From: Fulvia fulva
Lineage: Eukaryota > Ascomycota > Dothideomycetes > Mycosphaerellales > Mycosphaerellaceae
Assembly: GCF_020509005.1 (NCBI RefSeq)
Contig: NC_063015.1
Span: 930,001-994,000 of the forward strand
Direction: 5' to 3'
Length of the DNA stretch: 64,000 nt
Made by a program: the position numbers and the translations under genes. A model generated the notes under the pieces. It was not told the origin of the DNA. It made no database searches and worked only from the letters and a program-made list of their open reading frames with translations. Of the stretch, positions 51,871-62,959 are shown piece by piece. Numbering within the stretch: position 1 is the stretch's first letter; every line of letters begins with the position of its first letter.

Positions 51871-52897
51871 GCAACAGTTTCCAACTTGCCTATGAAGATG
51901 GACCACCGTCGCTGACTTGCATGTGATTAGCTGACCGGCGGCCATCAGAGCGGTCGGCGGGTCCACAAGCCCGAGTGGAATGAGAAGGATGTAAGAGACG
52001 GACCACATGATGACAACCAGTGACAGCCGACTGACATTTCACCAGCTCGATCTCTTAGACAAAGAGAGCTGCGCCCGGCGGTCAAGGTCAAAGACTGCTG
52101 GGCGCGGCACCGTCACTGGTAAGCTCTATACTACTCGATTGAGTCTGCAAGCGACTGACAAGATTCAAGGCAACATTTCAACTTCAGAGAGAGCCGCCGT
52201 CACTTGCAACATTTCAAAGCAGGTGGCGGCGGCACAGAGGAGGAGATCCAAGCCGAGAAGAAGCGCATGCGCCGCATCTCGAGAATGATGCTACCAGCCG
52301 ACTACGGTCACCCGGCTCTCTACATGAACGAGCGAGCCCAGACCGCTGAGCAACCACCAGCCAACTACGCTCACCCGGCTCTCCGCAGAAATGAGCCAGT
52401 TCAGACCACTGAACAACCGCAGCACTTGTAAGCTACATCCACCATTACCATCAGATTCAGGTCATTGACATGCTTCCAGGCAACACTTCAACTTCAGAGA
52501 AGCGCCGCCGTCACTTGCAACATTTCAAAGCAGGTGGCGGCGGCAACGTGACCGGCTTCGGCCACGACAAAACTTGTGAGCTGCATCCACCCCTTACCTT
52601 CACGTGCATAATACTGACTTGCTCCAAGGCAACATTTCAACTTCAGACCAGAGCTGCCGTCACCTGCAACATCTTAGAGCAGGTGGCGGCGGCACCACTC
52701 TTAAAGTGACAAGCTTCGGCCATGGCACACTCGTGAGCTACTCCCTTCCCTCTCTTGTCGTCACTTCTGCAATACTGACGACGATACAGGGTGCCGCGAT
52801 CTGGCTTTCGAAATGTCGCCGCCGGTACCTGCAACCTTTCAACTTCAGACCATTTCAGCGCCGTCCTTCGCGCCGGGTTTGCAGGTATCGGCGGTGG
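51871..52897 (+). repeat. Dispersed direct repeat units spanning exon starts
   Basis: Copies begin near 51871 (degenerate), 52170, 52480, 52629 and 52831 (partial). The core is GCAACATTTCAACTTCAGA...GCCGTCACTTGCAACATTTC...GCAGGTGGCGGCGGC. Spacing varies (299, 310, 149 and 202 bp). Copies 3 and 4 also share the following exon end and donor (CTTCGGCCA...GTGAGCT). Confidence 0.8.
52052..52677 (+). CDS. Gene made of repeated exon units beginning QHFNFR (5' end unresolved)
   Basis: Four exons splice in one consistent phase: 52052-52118 (ends RHRHW), 52170-52427, 52480-52575 and 52629-52677 (stop TAG). Introns are 51, 52 and 53 bp with GTAAGC, GTAAGC and GTGAGC donors. Exons 2, 3 and 4 each begin with the same sequence GCAACA(T/C)TTCAACTTCAGA and hence with QHFNFR, and each boundary splits a codon after two bases. 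Exon 2 encodes HLQHFKAGGGGTEEEI followed by two imperfect repeats (ADYGHPALYMNERAQT / ANYAHPALRRNEPVQT). An upstream exon from ATG 51666 (MQKVTITISKPLHAK, donor at 51815) is likely but could not be joined in phase. No known domain. Confidence 0.5.
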
Positions 52898-53646
52898 CAT
52901 TACAACAAACAAAGCTCTCCGCTCAGTTTAACGCGTACGGAAACGGTTCTCGCCACCAAAACAGTTTCAACGTTTCTGGCGGTGGTCGCCGCTTGGGTTC
53001 GGTAGAGGCTCACGAGGTAATCAGCTGGGGGGAGGTCGGTCTCTTTTCACGAACGGTGGCTTGGGTGTGCTTGGTTGGGCATTGCACGGAGTGAGAGTCG
53101 CCACAGGAGCAGTAGCAGTGTCAGCGCGAGGATGGAGTGTACAATCTGGAGGCATTGTGGCTCGTCCGAAGGATCAAGTTGAAAGATTGATTGAATTGTC
53201 ACAGGGGAAGAGAGTTGGCATTCTGTGTATACTTTGAGTGATATTTTCTCGCTCCTTACTGTCGTCTCTGCAGTCTCACTCCAATGAACGTTCACGGTGC
53301 ATGGTAGACGCGCAACTCAGTCGGTAGCCTGTCTGCAGCACGAGCTTGGAGTGACGCCTGAAAGTACCCTCGCGCCCCGTGCTATCGTCTCTGCACAGGC
53401 CCTTACTCGAACGATGTTTATCGAGTCTGATAGGACAGTAACTTAGTCTATCGCCTGCCTGTAGTCATCACACAGTATTGTTCCGCCGTGACGCGCATCC
53501 AGCAGCGTTTGGTGTATGAATGTTGACAAGGATCCTGGGTAGCTTGGAAGCCATCTTTACGCAACACATTTTTGTAAACTCACCTTCACACAACATTGTC
53601 AGCGCACCACCAACACCAACACATCATCACGACCAAGCGCACGACA
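52678..53646. other. Non-coding region after the repeated-exon gene
   Basis: Contains the partial repeat at 52831-52897. Otherwise no gene is supported. Confidence 0.5.
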
Positions 53647-53980
53647 ATGGCCTTCGGCATCAACCACATCAAAAAGTGGTACAAGAAGCTCGCCCGCAAG
53701 ACACCACCACCGTGAGCATGACTCTGCCCCTTTTCGACCGATCTCTACTGACGGATGACGATACAGACAACCACAGCAGCAGCAGCAACAGCAGCAGCAA
53801 GCACCGCCGCCGCCTCCGCCACCACAGCCCTCACTCGAGGTCGACATCGCCGCCATCAGACAACTCTTCGTCGACGAGCTGGACGCGGAGATGGCCCGTC
53901 AGCTCATTGGGGTCGGCCTCAACAACATGGTTGTGCGCACCTTCCGCGTACGATCAGATCCCACCACTGTGCTGAGGTAG
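53647..53980 (+). CDS. Small poly-Gln/Pro hypothetical protein, 92 aa, one intron
   Basis: Exon 1 53647-53711 (MAFGINHIKKWYKKLARKT), intron 53712-53766 (55 bp, GTGAGC donor, CTACTGAC branch, ACAG acceptor), exon 2 53767-53980 ending TAG. A Gln/Pro-rich linker joins the basic amphipathic N-terminus to a helical C-terminus (SLEVDIAAIRQLFVDELDAE). The splice keeps the frame. It is similar in style to the small genes at 462-911 and 1259-1801, but no sequence relationship was established. Function unknown. Confidence 0.65.
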
Positions 53981-54244
53981 ATGCTGACACGATATCACAG
54001 AGCGAGAACGGCCGCGCTGGGTACCTTGCGATCAACTTACGTTCATAGTGGCGCAATCAGTCTGAGACGTTTTGCCTTCCTCTCGACGATCCTCGATTTC
54101 GATTCTTTCCTCATACTACATACCGCATCGCTTCGTTACAGTCGTACCTCATACTCATCAGTCCATCCAACCCGCTCGACGACACCGTGTTACATTCGCC
54201 ACCGATCGATCCGCCTCGTAAGCTCTCGCGTCCGTCCTATTCAC

Positions 54245-56375
54245 CTATGGCAAACCCATATACAAATCCAGCATCTTCGAGTAGTTCGGCGTTCTCAATC
54301 CCGTTACAGGATTCCACCCACTAGCAGCATAGAATCCCCGCGTCCCACAGCCAGAGTTGTTGCCCACAGTGATATCAAGAAAGACCTCAGGATGAGCATA
54401 AAGAGTAGGATTCACAAAGCTAACCGTCTTCTTCCCCACTGCGAGGCGCTCCTCGTTGATGTGGTTGAGGACTGAGGCGAAGACAGGGGCCGAGGCGGAT
54501 GTGCCACCGATCAGTTCGGGAAGTCCGTCGACGAAGACAACAACGTTGTCACCAGCGGCGGAGACATCGGGGTAGCCGCGGCCGGCGACGTTGTAGACGC
54601 CACCCTTTGTTACGGTCTCGGGTGGGTTGTTCATGCCGGAGGTGTTGTAGGTTTTGTAATTTGGGGTGTGTTGTGTCAGATAGGTGTTGACGGCAGCGTT
54701 CTGGTATGAGGGACGAGGATCTGGATGACACGGTCAGTTGGGCAGAAATATGGAGCTGACGCTGACAGCTTACAGATATTCGAGAAGCCTCCACCTGATA
54801 GAAAGCGGATAACAGCAACCTCAGCATCCGCCTGGGCAGAAGACCCGGGTGGCAAATATGTTGCGCCAGCGGCGGTAATGTATGGGCAAGAGGCTGGGAA
54901 ATCTGGGTTGAACACCTCGCCATTACCGAGACAGCCTGCGAGAGAAGTTCGGCGACTACACCCAATGAACTCTCGATCGATCACATAACATCAGCGTTGT
55001 TGTCAACAGTACTCCTCGCAGCAACGCCAGAATCTCCCGAAGCGATCACGACCGAGACACCCTGCATGCCGAGTTTCATGAACTCACTGCATTGACGCTG
55101 TAGATAGTTCGTGGGAAGATCATCTTCCTGTTCGCCGTAAGAGATGGAGATAACGTTGGTTGGCTTGTAGACGCCACACTGCAGTTTTCCTTGGTAGCCC
55201 AGAGGGTTTGGGTTGGGATAGACCGGATCGATGGCGGCGTTGCCTGTCTCGCCGAATACACTGTATGTGCAGTAAGAGCCGTCGATGGCATCGAGAAAGG
55301 TGTTAAGAAAGCCACCTTCACCTTCGAGGCCAGAGGCGTAGAAGATCTCGTCCGTCTGGAAGAGGATGCTGTTTTGTGGATAGATGATTGGGTCTGCGAC
55401 GATGTTAGTACACATCAGAACTGGGAAGGCTGGCGAAGGTCTTCAACATACAAGAGATCTGGAAGTCAAGATCACTTTCGCCACCGGCGAACACGCCCGG
55501 AGCAAAACCACTGTCGACACCCTCCAGCTTCGGCCTCGTGGTAAGCGGAATGTACGGGGCCAACGTCGCAAAGAGCTCGATTAGATCCTCAGACGCATAG
55601 AAATCGCCTTCCTCGAAGATACCGAGCTCGTTACCCTTCGCAGCCTTGGTAGCCTTGGAGATGTTGTACATCTCAGCAATGCATGGCGGTGTGATGTACT
55701 TGTCGCAGTTCGCCAGCTCGAAGCCAGTCGCATTCAGTACGGAAAGGTCGATGGGAATTCTTCCAGCGAAGATTGGAGTCGAGAAGTTCTGGTTGCCGTA
55801 ACCCTCTCTTCTCGATGTCTCGCTTTCGGCCGTCCAGGGGCTTGTCGTTGGAGGCTTTACCACCAGCCAGGAGATTCAAGCCTGGAGTGACGTAGTCGAC
55901 ATGCTTAGAGACGTGCTCGGGAGGGAAGTACTCGTCGCAAGCAACGTGGCTTTGGCCGGTGGCTGCATTCTCGAATTGATAGTACTTTGTCTTGAGCAGA
56001 CGTTCAGCCTCTTCGACCTTGACGTCAAGCTGGATCCATTGCTTGTCCGCGGAGTGACCGATTCGCTGGGCGGCGATGCCGGCGTCCTTGAGCCAGGAGT
56101 GGACGGCGTCTACAGCATGCCGAAGCGTGGCGAGCTTGGGTGAGAGCTGGGTCTGGTATTAGCATCGCGCATTCACACCTTGGCGAATATGCTTACACCT
56201 CCTCCAGAAGTGCATGTCCATGTCCGTTGTCGAGGTTTGGCTGCTTAAGACCGATTCCCATTGGCAGAACAGCTGAGCCATGGAGCTCGCCTTGGCGGAC
56301 CCATTGCTTCAGTGAGAGAAGATCGCTTCTCGTGACTGACATAGCCAGAAGGAGTAGAAACAGCATAGGCAGTCA
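54245..56375 (-). pseudogene. Decayed sedolisin-family (S53) serine protease
   Basis: Sedolisins are acid proteases with an N-terminal prodomain and a Ser-Glu-Asp triad. Visible here: a prodomain (WLKDAGIAAQRIG; FENAATGQSHVACDEYF), catalytic Glu/Asp in GGESDLDFQ, the oxyanion Asp in SGDSGV and the nucleophile in GGTSASAPVFASV, plus the C-terminal FLDITVGNNSGC region. Introns 55394-55451 and 54721-54773 splice perfectly; 56153-56198 is probable. Lesions: a one-base frame change at 55801-55812 (RDIEKRG to GYGNQNF); a lost intron donor (now TT instead of GT at 54987-54988) giving a premature TGA at 54981-54983; and a frame change near 56311-56325 (YVSHEKRSS to LKQWVRQGEL). A prodomain segment after LLEE also appears missing. 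If these are real, no active enzyme is made. Confidence 0.8.
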
Positions 56376-57280
56376 CTACTAGGCTGCAGAAGTGTCGAAC
56401 AACAACTTGGTCGCCGGTGCAAAGAGCTCGTATCGTGGGACACATTACGAAGAGCAGGGATAGTGCTCCTCTTATGGCGATCTCCCTTCTCGATAATGCC
56501 ACGGAAGCACACGACATCAAAAGGTATAAAGCGACCTCAACATCTGCATTTGGTCATGATCGACAGCCACATTGGCCATATAGCAGCGTTAGCAGCCCTT
56601 CCACGTCCGCCACTATGTATGCTCTCTAAGAAGCCCAAAGACAATTGTTGGAAGCACTGGTTGAACAAGCAACACCAAGGGCCTCGGCCAGGCAGTCAAG
56701 ACGCCATAAGCTCATCGAAGCTGTATCAACCTCAGCGAGTGTACAAGCCATGTTGCCGAAAAAGCAGGATGACTTCGGCAGATATGGTTGCAGTTCGCAA
56801 ATTGGCTCGACCTCCGCTTAGATTGGTGTCGATCCATGCGGCTACTGTGCCGCCTTCGTCAACATCGTGCGACTCGTCAGCATTCGCTGGATGTTTCGAT
56901 CGCACAACCTCATCGGCTGTGCGGTACTCTCTAGAAATGTCGTTATAGTAATTTGGCCAGCAGAGCTGCCATCTTGCCTCCATCCTCCGCGCGAATTTGC
57001 TCGGACAATCCTTTGAGAACATGACCACGGCGTGCTGACAAGAATCTGTCTGCCCAAAAGGCAGTGATGCGGAGAACAAGGAGGATGTAAGAAGGCATGT
57101 AAAGGCGCGATGCTGGATTCGCTTCCGGGTCATTGCCTTTACTCACACTTGTGCCATTGTTCACGAGCCATTGCATTTTTCCCTGTGTGTCAAAACCCTA
57201 CCATTGACAGAAGGGGGTGTCAGGGTACTTGCAACCATTCATTATATCAGTCCATTGCGTCAAGTAACATGGTTATCTCC
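56376..57280. other. Intergenic region
   Basis: Only short overlapping frames. No gene supported. Confidence 0.45.
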
Positions 57281-57514
57281 GATGCTGCTCAATAGAAGCT
57301 CGGCACATCTACAATGCAGACGGATGGCCGCGAGTCTTCCGCGAGCAGCAAACATGTCTACCACCTTCTGCAGCTCAAGATGGTCCAAACGAATTGGCAG
57401 ACCAGGCTATCGACGCTGTAGTGGAGTCCGATCAGATCATTCCAGTCAACAACAGCAGCGGCGACCTTCGAGCCGCAGCTGGGGAGCATCTAGTGTTCCA
57501 AGACGATCTATTCT

Positions 57515-58122
57515 AGGTTTACGAAGACATTTTCAGAAGATACGGCCTTCGACAGCAATTCCTGACCAAGAACACTTTCTCCATCACCTTGTGCAGCCCA
57601 GACGATCTCGTACCGGTCGACTTCGCCGGCCACCGCTTCTACTCCATCGGGCTCACTACCTACCAGCGCCACCTCTTACAATATGTCAAGCACCTGGTAG
57701 TTCTTATTTGCCTCCACGACTACGACTCGTTCGACACCTATTGCCGTGGCTCCGCGTTGGGCCCTGCGATTGTCGATACCTTGGTCAACTCCGCCGGCAA
57801 GCCTTTCGAGTCAATCTTGGTCCACTTCCACTTCGATAACAGAACTCGGGTCTCCTGGGTGATGCGGACGTTCGGGATGTACAACATGGTCCTTGGTATG
57901 GTGTTTGGTGGCGAGCTTCCGCAGTGCGCTCATCAGCTTGGCTTCGCGCTGACGGATGGGTCGTCGCATCCCGCATTGGACCCGGGCCTGGTACATGAGA
58001 GCAGTGAGGAGGCGACTATCATGAACTGGACGGTGGACGAGGCAAGTGGACTGGCCACCGCGGTGGTGGAAACGCTTTTTGAGCAGGTGAGAGGCCAGCC
58101 GTTGCAGCTTGTTTGGAGGTGA
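57515..58122 (+). CDS. Hypothetical protein, C-terminal exon (5' part unresolved)
   Basis: Plus-strand frame from about 57515 reads VYEDIFRRYGLRQQFLTKNTF and continues to TGA at 58120-58122 (SIGLTTYQRHLLQYVKHLVV; FESILVHFHFDNRTRVSWVM; WTVDEASGLATAVVETLFEQ). The same frame is coding-like upstream to about 57340 (NELADQAIDAVVESDQIIPV) but is interrupted by TAG at 57514-57516. The sequence TATTCTAG there could instead be an intron acceptor. No catalytic motif was recognised. Fungal proteins with a Y..VR/KHL strand pattern are common but uncharacterised. Confidence 0.5.
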
Positions 58123-59841
58123 TCAAGTTCGTTGGAAGGCCTGCGCAGCGATATTGGCGCGTTTCTGAGCATCGGCACGCGTCATTACCAGATGAGACTG
58201 GCATCAGGAGTGTCACGGACAAGGAGTCCGCGGTTCTGTGCAGGCGTTGTTTGTCGTCCAGAGTGTAGCAGCTGTGCGAGTAGATTATCGACCCATTGCC
58301 GTGCGCTTCGGTGTGCTTCCAAAGCTCCTACCCTGTATACTTCTTCTCGTGTTCCAAGCTCTTCTCCGGCGCATTCTGTTGTGGTGTTTCATAAAGTCGT
58401 TCTCATCGATGGATGCGATTGTTGGTGTAGCGAAGCAGTGCACGCTTCGGCCGTTGGCTTGGATGGAAGTCTTGGAACGGCGGGAAGTCCGCAAAAGCGA
58501 TCAATCGGCTTTGCAGCACATCTGGAGCAGTATCAAAGCTGTGCAATAAATTCGGCAACGCTCAATTCATGCCAAGCCTTCACATGGCACATACCACACA
58601 ACAAGATATGGCTATCATACATCAACGATATGGTACGAGAGATGATGCACGATGGATCACGCCAGCAGAAACTCTCAGACGACGATCTACACGTGGTACT
58701 GCTCAATCGTCTGTGTCAGAATCGATGCAGCGTGTTCAGAGCAAAAAATGGTTACCCCCTTCGTAAGATAAACTATTGCCTACAACATTAACAGCTGAAT
58801 CCATCGAACGATATGATGTGACAGTGGTGATTGTATGTCTAAGGATCAATCTGCCTGAACCAACTCGTACACTTCAACCTGACTACCACCAAAATTTGGC
58901 AAAAAAATAGAGCTGCGATAGCTTCCAATGGGTTTGAACCAATGGCTTCGGTCTTATGCTTGCCGGGAAGCCTTTGCAAGGCTTCTATAGAACGAATTAG
59001 CACTATTCCTTAATCATGGATTAGAGTCCATTTAGTTAGTGAACGCTCTAAGGCTACGCCGGTGTAGCACTTTCTGCGAACGGATCGACCCATTACGAAG
59101 CGACGAGCTTCAACCCTTGCGGCAGGAGGGTCGATGTGTCAGCAAGCTTTGATTCCATATGTATAGGTGCACCTTCTTTCGCTGCCTTACGTCATGCATG
59201 CTAACGGCCAGCTACTGTAGGTGTGAGATCCAGTCCGTGGCTCTGCTTACCGGGACTGAGCGTAGCGGAGTACTATTGTATTGTTACGATTGATACTTCA
59301 CTAGCACTATGAGGTTGGAGAACGAGGTATCGCGGCTAGTATGGGCTATTCAATCTGCTACTCATCCCCTTCAACCAAGTGTGCTGTTCACAGCGGCGAC
59401 ACTGCTGCTTTGCCTTTGACGGAAGACGATCTTGAGTGACAGAATACGATAGGACCGCCTCAAACCTGAGCGTGGCGCAAGTTCTGCAGCCACGAACGAA
59501 TTTCGGTGGTCCTACAAATGCAAGTGTTTGTCCAGGCGTGTCTGCGCAACTGACTCCCTTTGTCCATGGCTCTGGATGAGCCCAACAGTCTCGATCCGAG
59601 CCTGCTGCTATCCTCCTGTTGACCCTCTCCATTTTGACCCTGGAGACGCGTTCCCACTGCCCACTGTTATGTACCTAGACTCGATGTGTCCAACAAGCTG
59701 CTCGAACCTCCTTCGTCCACCTCCGTGCGTGTGTGTCAGTCGTGCACGTGCGCTTGCGATCTGAGCTGTGAACAGGAGGTGTCGATTCCATGCGAGTGCG
59801 ATAGCAATATAGTAGAAGCAAAGTCGCGAGCGTGAAGGCAG
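58123..59841. other. Long intergenic region, one tRNA-like fragment
   Basis: Frames are long but not coding-like. On the minus strand near 58910-58990, GGTTCAAACCC (B-box-like) is followed by GGAAGC and then a T7 run (58909-58903), while GGCTTCC upstream could pair as an acceptor. The intervening 53 nt are too short for a tRNA, so only a degenerate tRNA-like remnant is suggested. Confidence 0.3.
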
Positions 59842-60388
59842 GTGGAGGCAGAAAAGTCCGGTGGCTCAATCTCCGCTTCTACTGACGCGTCGCCATCAAC
59901 AAACTACTTTCCGCTCCGACGATTTCAACTCAAGCAGACGTCTCCTCGAGCTCCGAGCGCCAACCGTCCTTCGACTGCTCCATCAACTCCATCCATCATT
60001 CAGTACCTCCGACAGAAGCACGGTATCCTCCCTTCCCTCCTAGTCCATCCATTTCGCCTCCTTCTTCTCAAAACGCCTTTCCATCCTATAACAGCCACTC
60101 GCCCGGAATGACTGTACGACGACACATGTTGCAGTGCCAGAGTTGCTGAGCTTCAACTTGCGTCCGCAGCGCAACGGCAAGCAAAACTTGCGGCTGAAGT
60201 CTTTGTTCGGTGCGGGCTGCTGGACGCAGGAATTTCTTGCAGATGGTGCGTTGCATGCGAGCGCTGTTCGTGTAGTGGGGCGGGAGTTTGAATGGCAGTC
60301 TGGATCGAAGAGGCTAGCGGATGTGCTTGGTATTGTGTTGTTGATATGGAAGTGTTGGTTGCAAGAGGCGTGTGAGAATATGGCATAA
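59842..60388 (+). CDS. Hypothetical protein, two visible exons (5' end unresolved)
   Basis: Exon up to 60022 (SISASTDASPSTNYFPLRRF; STAPSTPSIIQYLRQKH), intron 60023-60134 (112 bp, GTATCC donor, TTGCAG acceptor), exon 60135-60388 (PELLSFNLRPQRNGKQNLRL; SLFGAGCWTQEFLADGA; KRLADVLGIVLLIWKCW) ending TAA. The splice is in phase. There is no ATG in frame before a stop at 59833, so a further 5' exon joining at the acceptor GGCAG (59837-59841) is likely. No family recognised. Confidence 0.4.
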
Positions 60389-62959
60389 GAACGATTTGGC
60401 AGGGATTGCGGCCACCGTCGCCCTAGGTCAGCATTTGAACCTCATCCTGTCTGACATCTTCCGTGGGCACAATCTCGTCTATCGCTATGCAAAGATGTCT
60501 CTCTGTGCTGTATCCATCATTCCTGCGCAACAGAGGCCGAGTGCTCATCGCCATGCTATGCTGTAGCCTCGTTGGGGTCGACCTGTACGCCCTGCAGAGA
60601 ATCACTTGGATCCCAAGGTAAGGCAGCAATGTCCGGTCGTACAGCATTACGGTCGAGCCATATCTCCTCAAGAACATCCAGCTTGGGGGAGCGTTTCGAT
60701 TCTTGCTCACAGCGTACTTCATTCCCAGTAGAACGTCTGTGTAATCAACACATGATCTTCAGCACATGATCTTCAACAACACATGATCTAGGCAAGATCG
60801 CTCAGAATCTGATGGTGAGAATACAGCCGCATGCATGGAAAGAACAACTCTTCCCTGGTTTCTCAATGAGACTCTCTGTTCATCGTCACAACACTCCGCT
60901 GCAGACAAATCCATCCGTCTTTCGTTCTCCTCCAATGACACAGCAGACTAGCAGCCGACAAGTCCTATCACTTAGACCCGTGAGCTCCAGAGCGAAAATT
61001 ACTGTCCCTCGTCCAGACTTCTCATAGACAATGCTGGAAGCACTCACGACCTCGATTTCAACATCTGGACTGAGTACGGCAATCCCTCTGTGGAGCTCCA
61101 AGCCGATTCCCGTGCTGTCCTCGCCGTTGATGTTGCAGATGACATGGGGCAGTAGAGCTTCTTTGAAGTAGGGATGGGAGCTTGTTGGTAAGAGCTCAAG
61201 ATATCAAGTGGAATCTCGTAATCATTGTTTGGACACTGCGTGATACCCCCAAGAGTTGTATCCTTTTGGAGCCTCTGTATTGTCGGCAACCTATATACAG
61301 CTCTGCCCTGTATTCCATTCAGTCAGGACCAGGCCAAGAGGTAGTGCGCTATCATTCCATGATTCCAATCGTCAAGGCGTAGCAGCTGAAGTTGAAGATC
61401 GATGATCGTGAGAGCTACCCCGTTGCAACAGACGCAGGATGCTTGGCCTACTAAACTTCAGTTGGAAGGTAGACTCAGCTCTTGGGTCCTCTGAAAAACT
61501 GGAAAATGTCGGGCGTGCTGTGCCAAACTACTGTGACGGCTGACGTTCGAGACATGACTGATTTCGGTAGCTGTGTTTAGGCAAAGTAGGGCTTCTCGGT
61601 CAGCGCGACAGACAGGCACCATCATGCCAAGCTTCCTTCTCGCTTCCAGTCTTCATGGGGCCATGGATCGCAAATCAGACAGCTGCGAGATTCCAAAGCC
61701 AGAAGTTCGCGCATGTCCGCAAGAGTGCGCAGGCCTGCCCCGATTCGAGTTTGAAAAGAATCCGCATCACAAGATCTGGTTGGTGAAGCGCAGTCTGCAG
61801 ATCCAGTAGCATCGATGAAGCTCGCCGGAAGACCAATCCCCTGCGAAATATGCCGGGGCATGACATATCAAGGTATAATATGGACGCAATACCAGAACCT
61901 CGTTGTTCTATCGTGAATACGGCTGCTTTGAGAGTTCGTCGCCAGATCGTATGCATGATCAATAGTCGAGTGTGTTTCCCAGAAACCCTTAGTAGGGAGG
62001 GGTCCAGAGCCCTGCTCAGCTCATGACCGCACGTGGCATGGCGTCTCAATTCTCAGCCGTGGGCAGTTCGGAGCAATTCAAGTCAACTACAGTTCGAATA
62101 TCAGACGATACCAGACAATACAGCCGGTAGCCTTAACTCATGCTTGAGACCCATTTCCCTCATTCGAGGGTAAACTCCGTCGTTAAAGTCCAGAAAACCG
62201 GCGGCTACTGGCCGAGAAAGCTTCACCGATACAATCGGAAAGCCCATGGGTCCTGGGTGCTAAGCTCTCCTGTATGGCCATCGTTCGTTGACCTGATCAG
62301 CGGCTGAATCTACCCAAAGCCTGCGAACAAAGCTCGTTATCGCCAAGCGCGTCGTCACCTTTGTTACAAACCTCGTTGCTTAGACCTGCGGCCGTGCTGA
62401 TGCGATGCGTAGAGCATAGCAACCTATGCGAGGCACTCGCGCAGTACTACGCCTCCGTTGAGATCGAGAGGCGTTGAGGAGCCAACTCGTTATACCGACC
62501 TAAAAGGCGATCGTCTTTTGTCAACAGCCTTTGTTCCTGGAAACACGAACCTGGGTGCGGGAAAGACTTGCCCGAAACTTGGTCCTGGTAACCTTATCGT
62601 CGTACTAGAAATGAGAAGCCACGGAAGGGCGACCGAGACAGCAAGGAATTTTAGTCATCATTGCTACACTTCCTGTAATACAAGCCATGCAACGCTGCCG
62701 TTCAATTCGTAGCTTCGTTATTCGCTTCGTAACGTTACAAGAGAACCTCACCTGCAGAAGCAGTCCCCTCCCAGTCTATGGCCGTCTCACGCCTTGTTCG
62801 ATAAGAAGCACACTCGTGGTAGACTCCATCAATCACAGAGAATCATCATCCACCCCGACTTCACAATCCTGGGTGCTGGTCATCGAACATAGTCGGCAAC
62901 GCCAGATTGTCCCGGTCGGCACTCTCCCTAAAAGGCCGGTTCGGGTCTGCACCGAGATT
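60389..62959. other. Long region without a supported gene
   Basis: About 2.6 kb of short frames on both strands without domains or consistent splice models. No RIP signature, tRNA or repeat recognised. Confidence 0.45.

Noticed and set aside
58132..58791. Long open frame of about 219 codons on the plus strand
   Set aside because: Starts with TTG, composition is Cys/Ser/Arg-rich like random GC DNA, no domains or splice support. Regarded as chance.
58900..58990. Possible tRNA on the minus strand (GGTTCAAACCC plus T7 tract)
   Set aside because: Only 53 nt between potential acceptor arms and no D arm or A box. At best a remnant, so not called as a tRNA.
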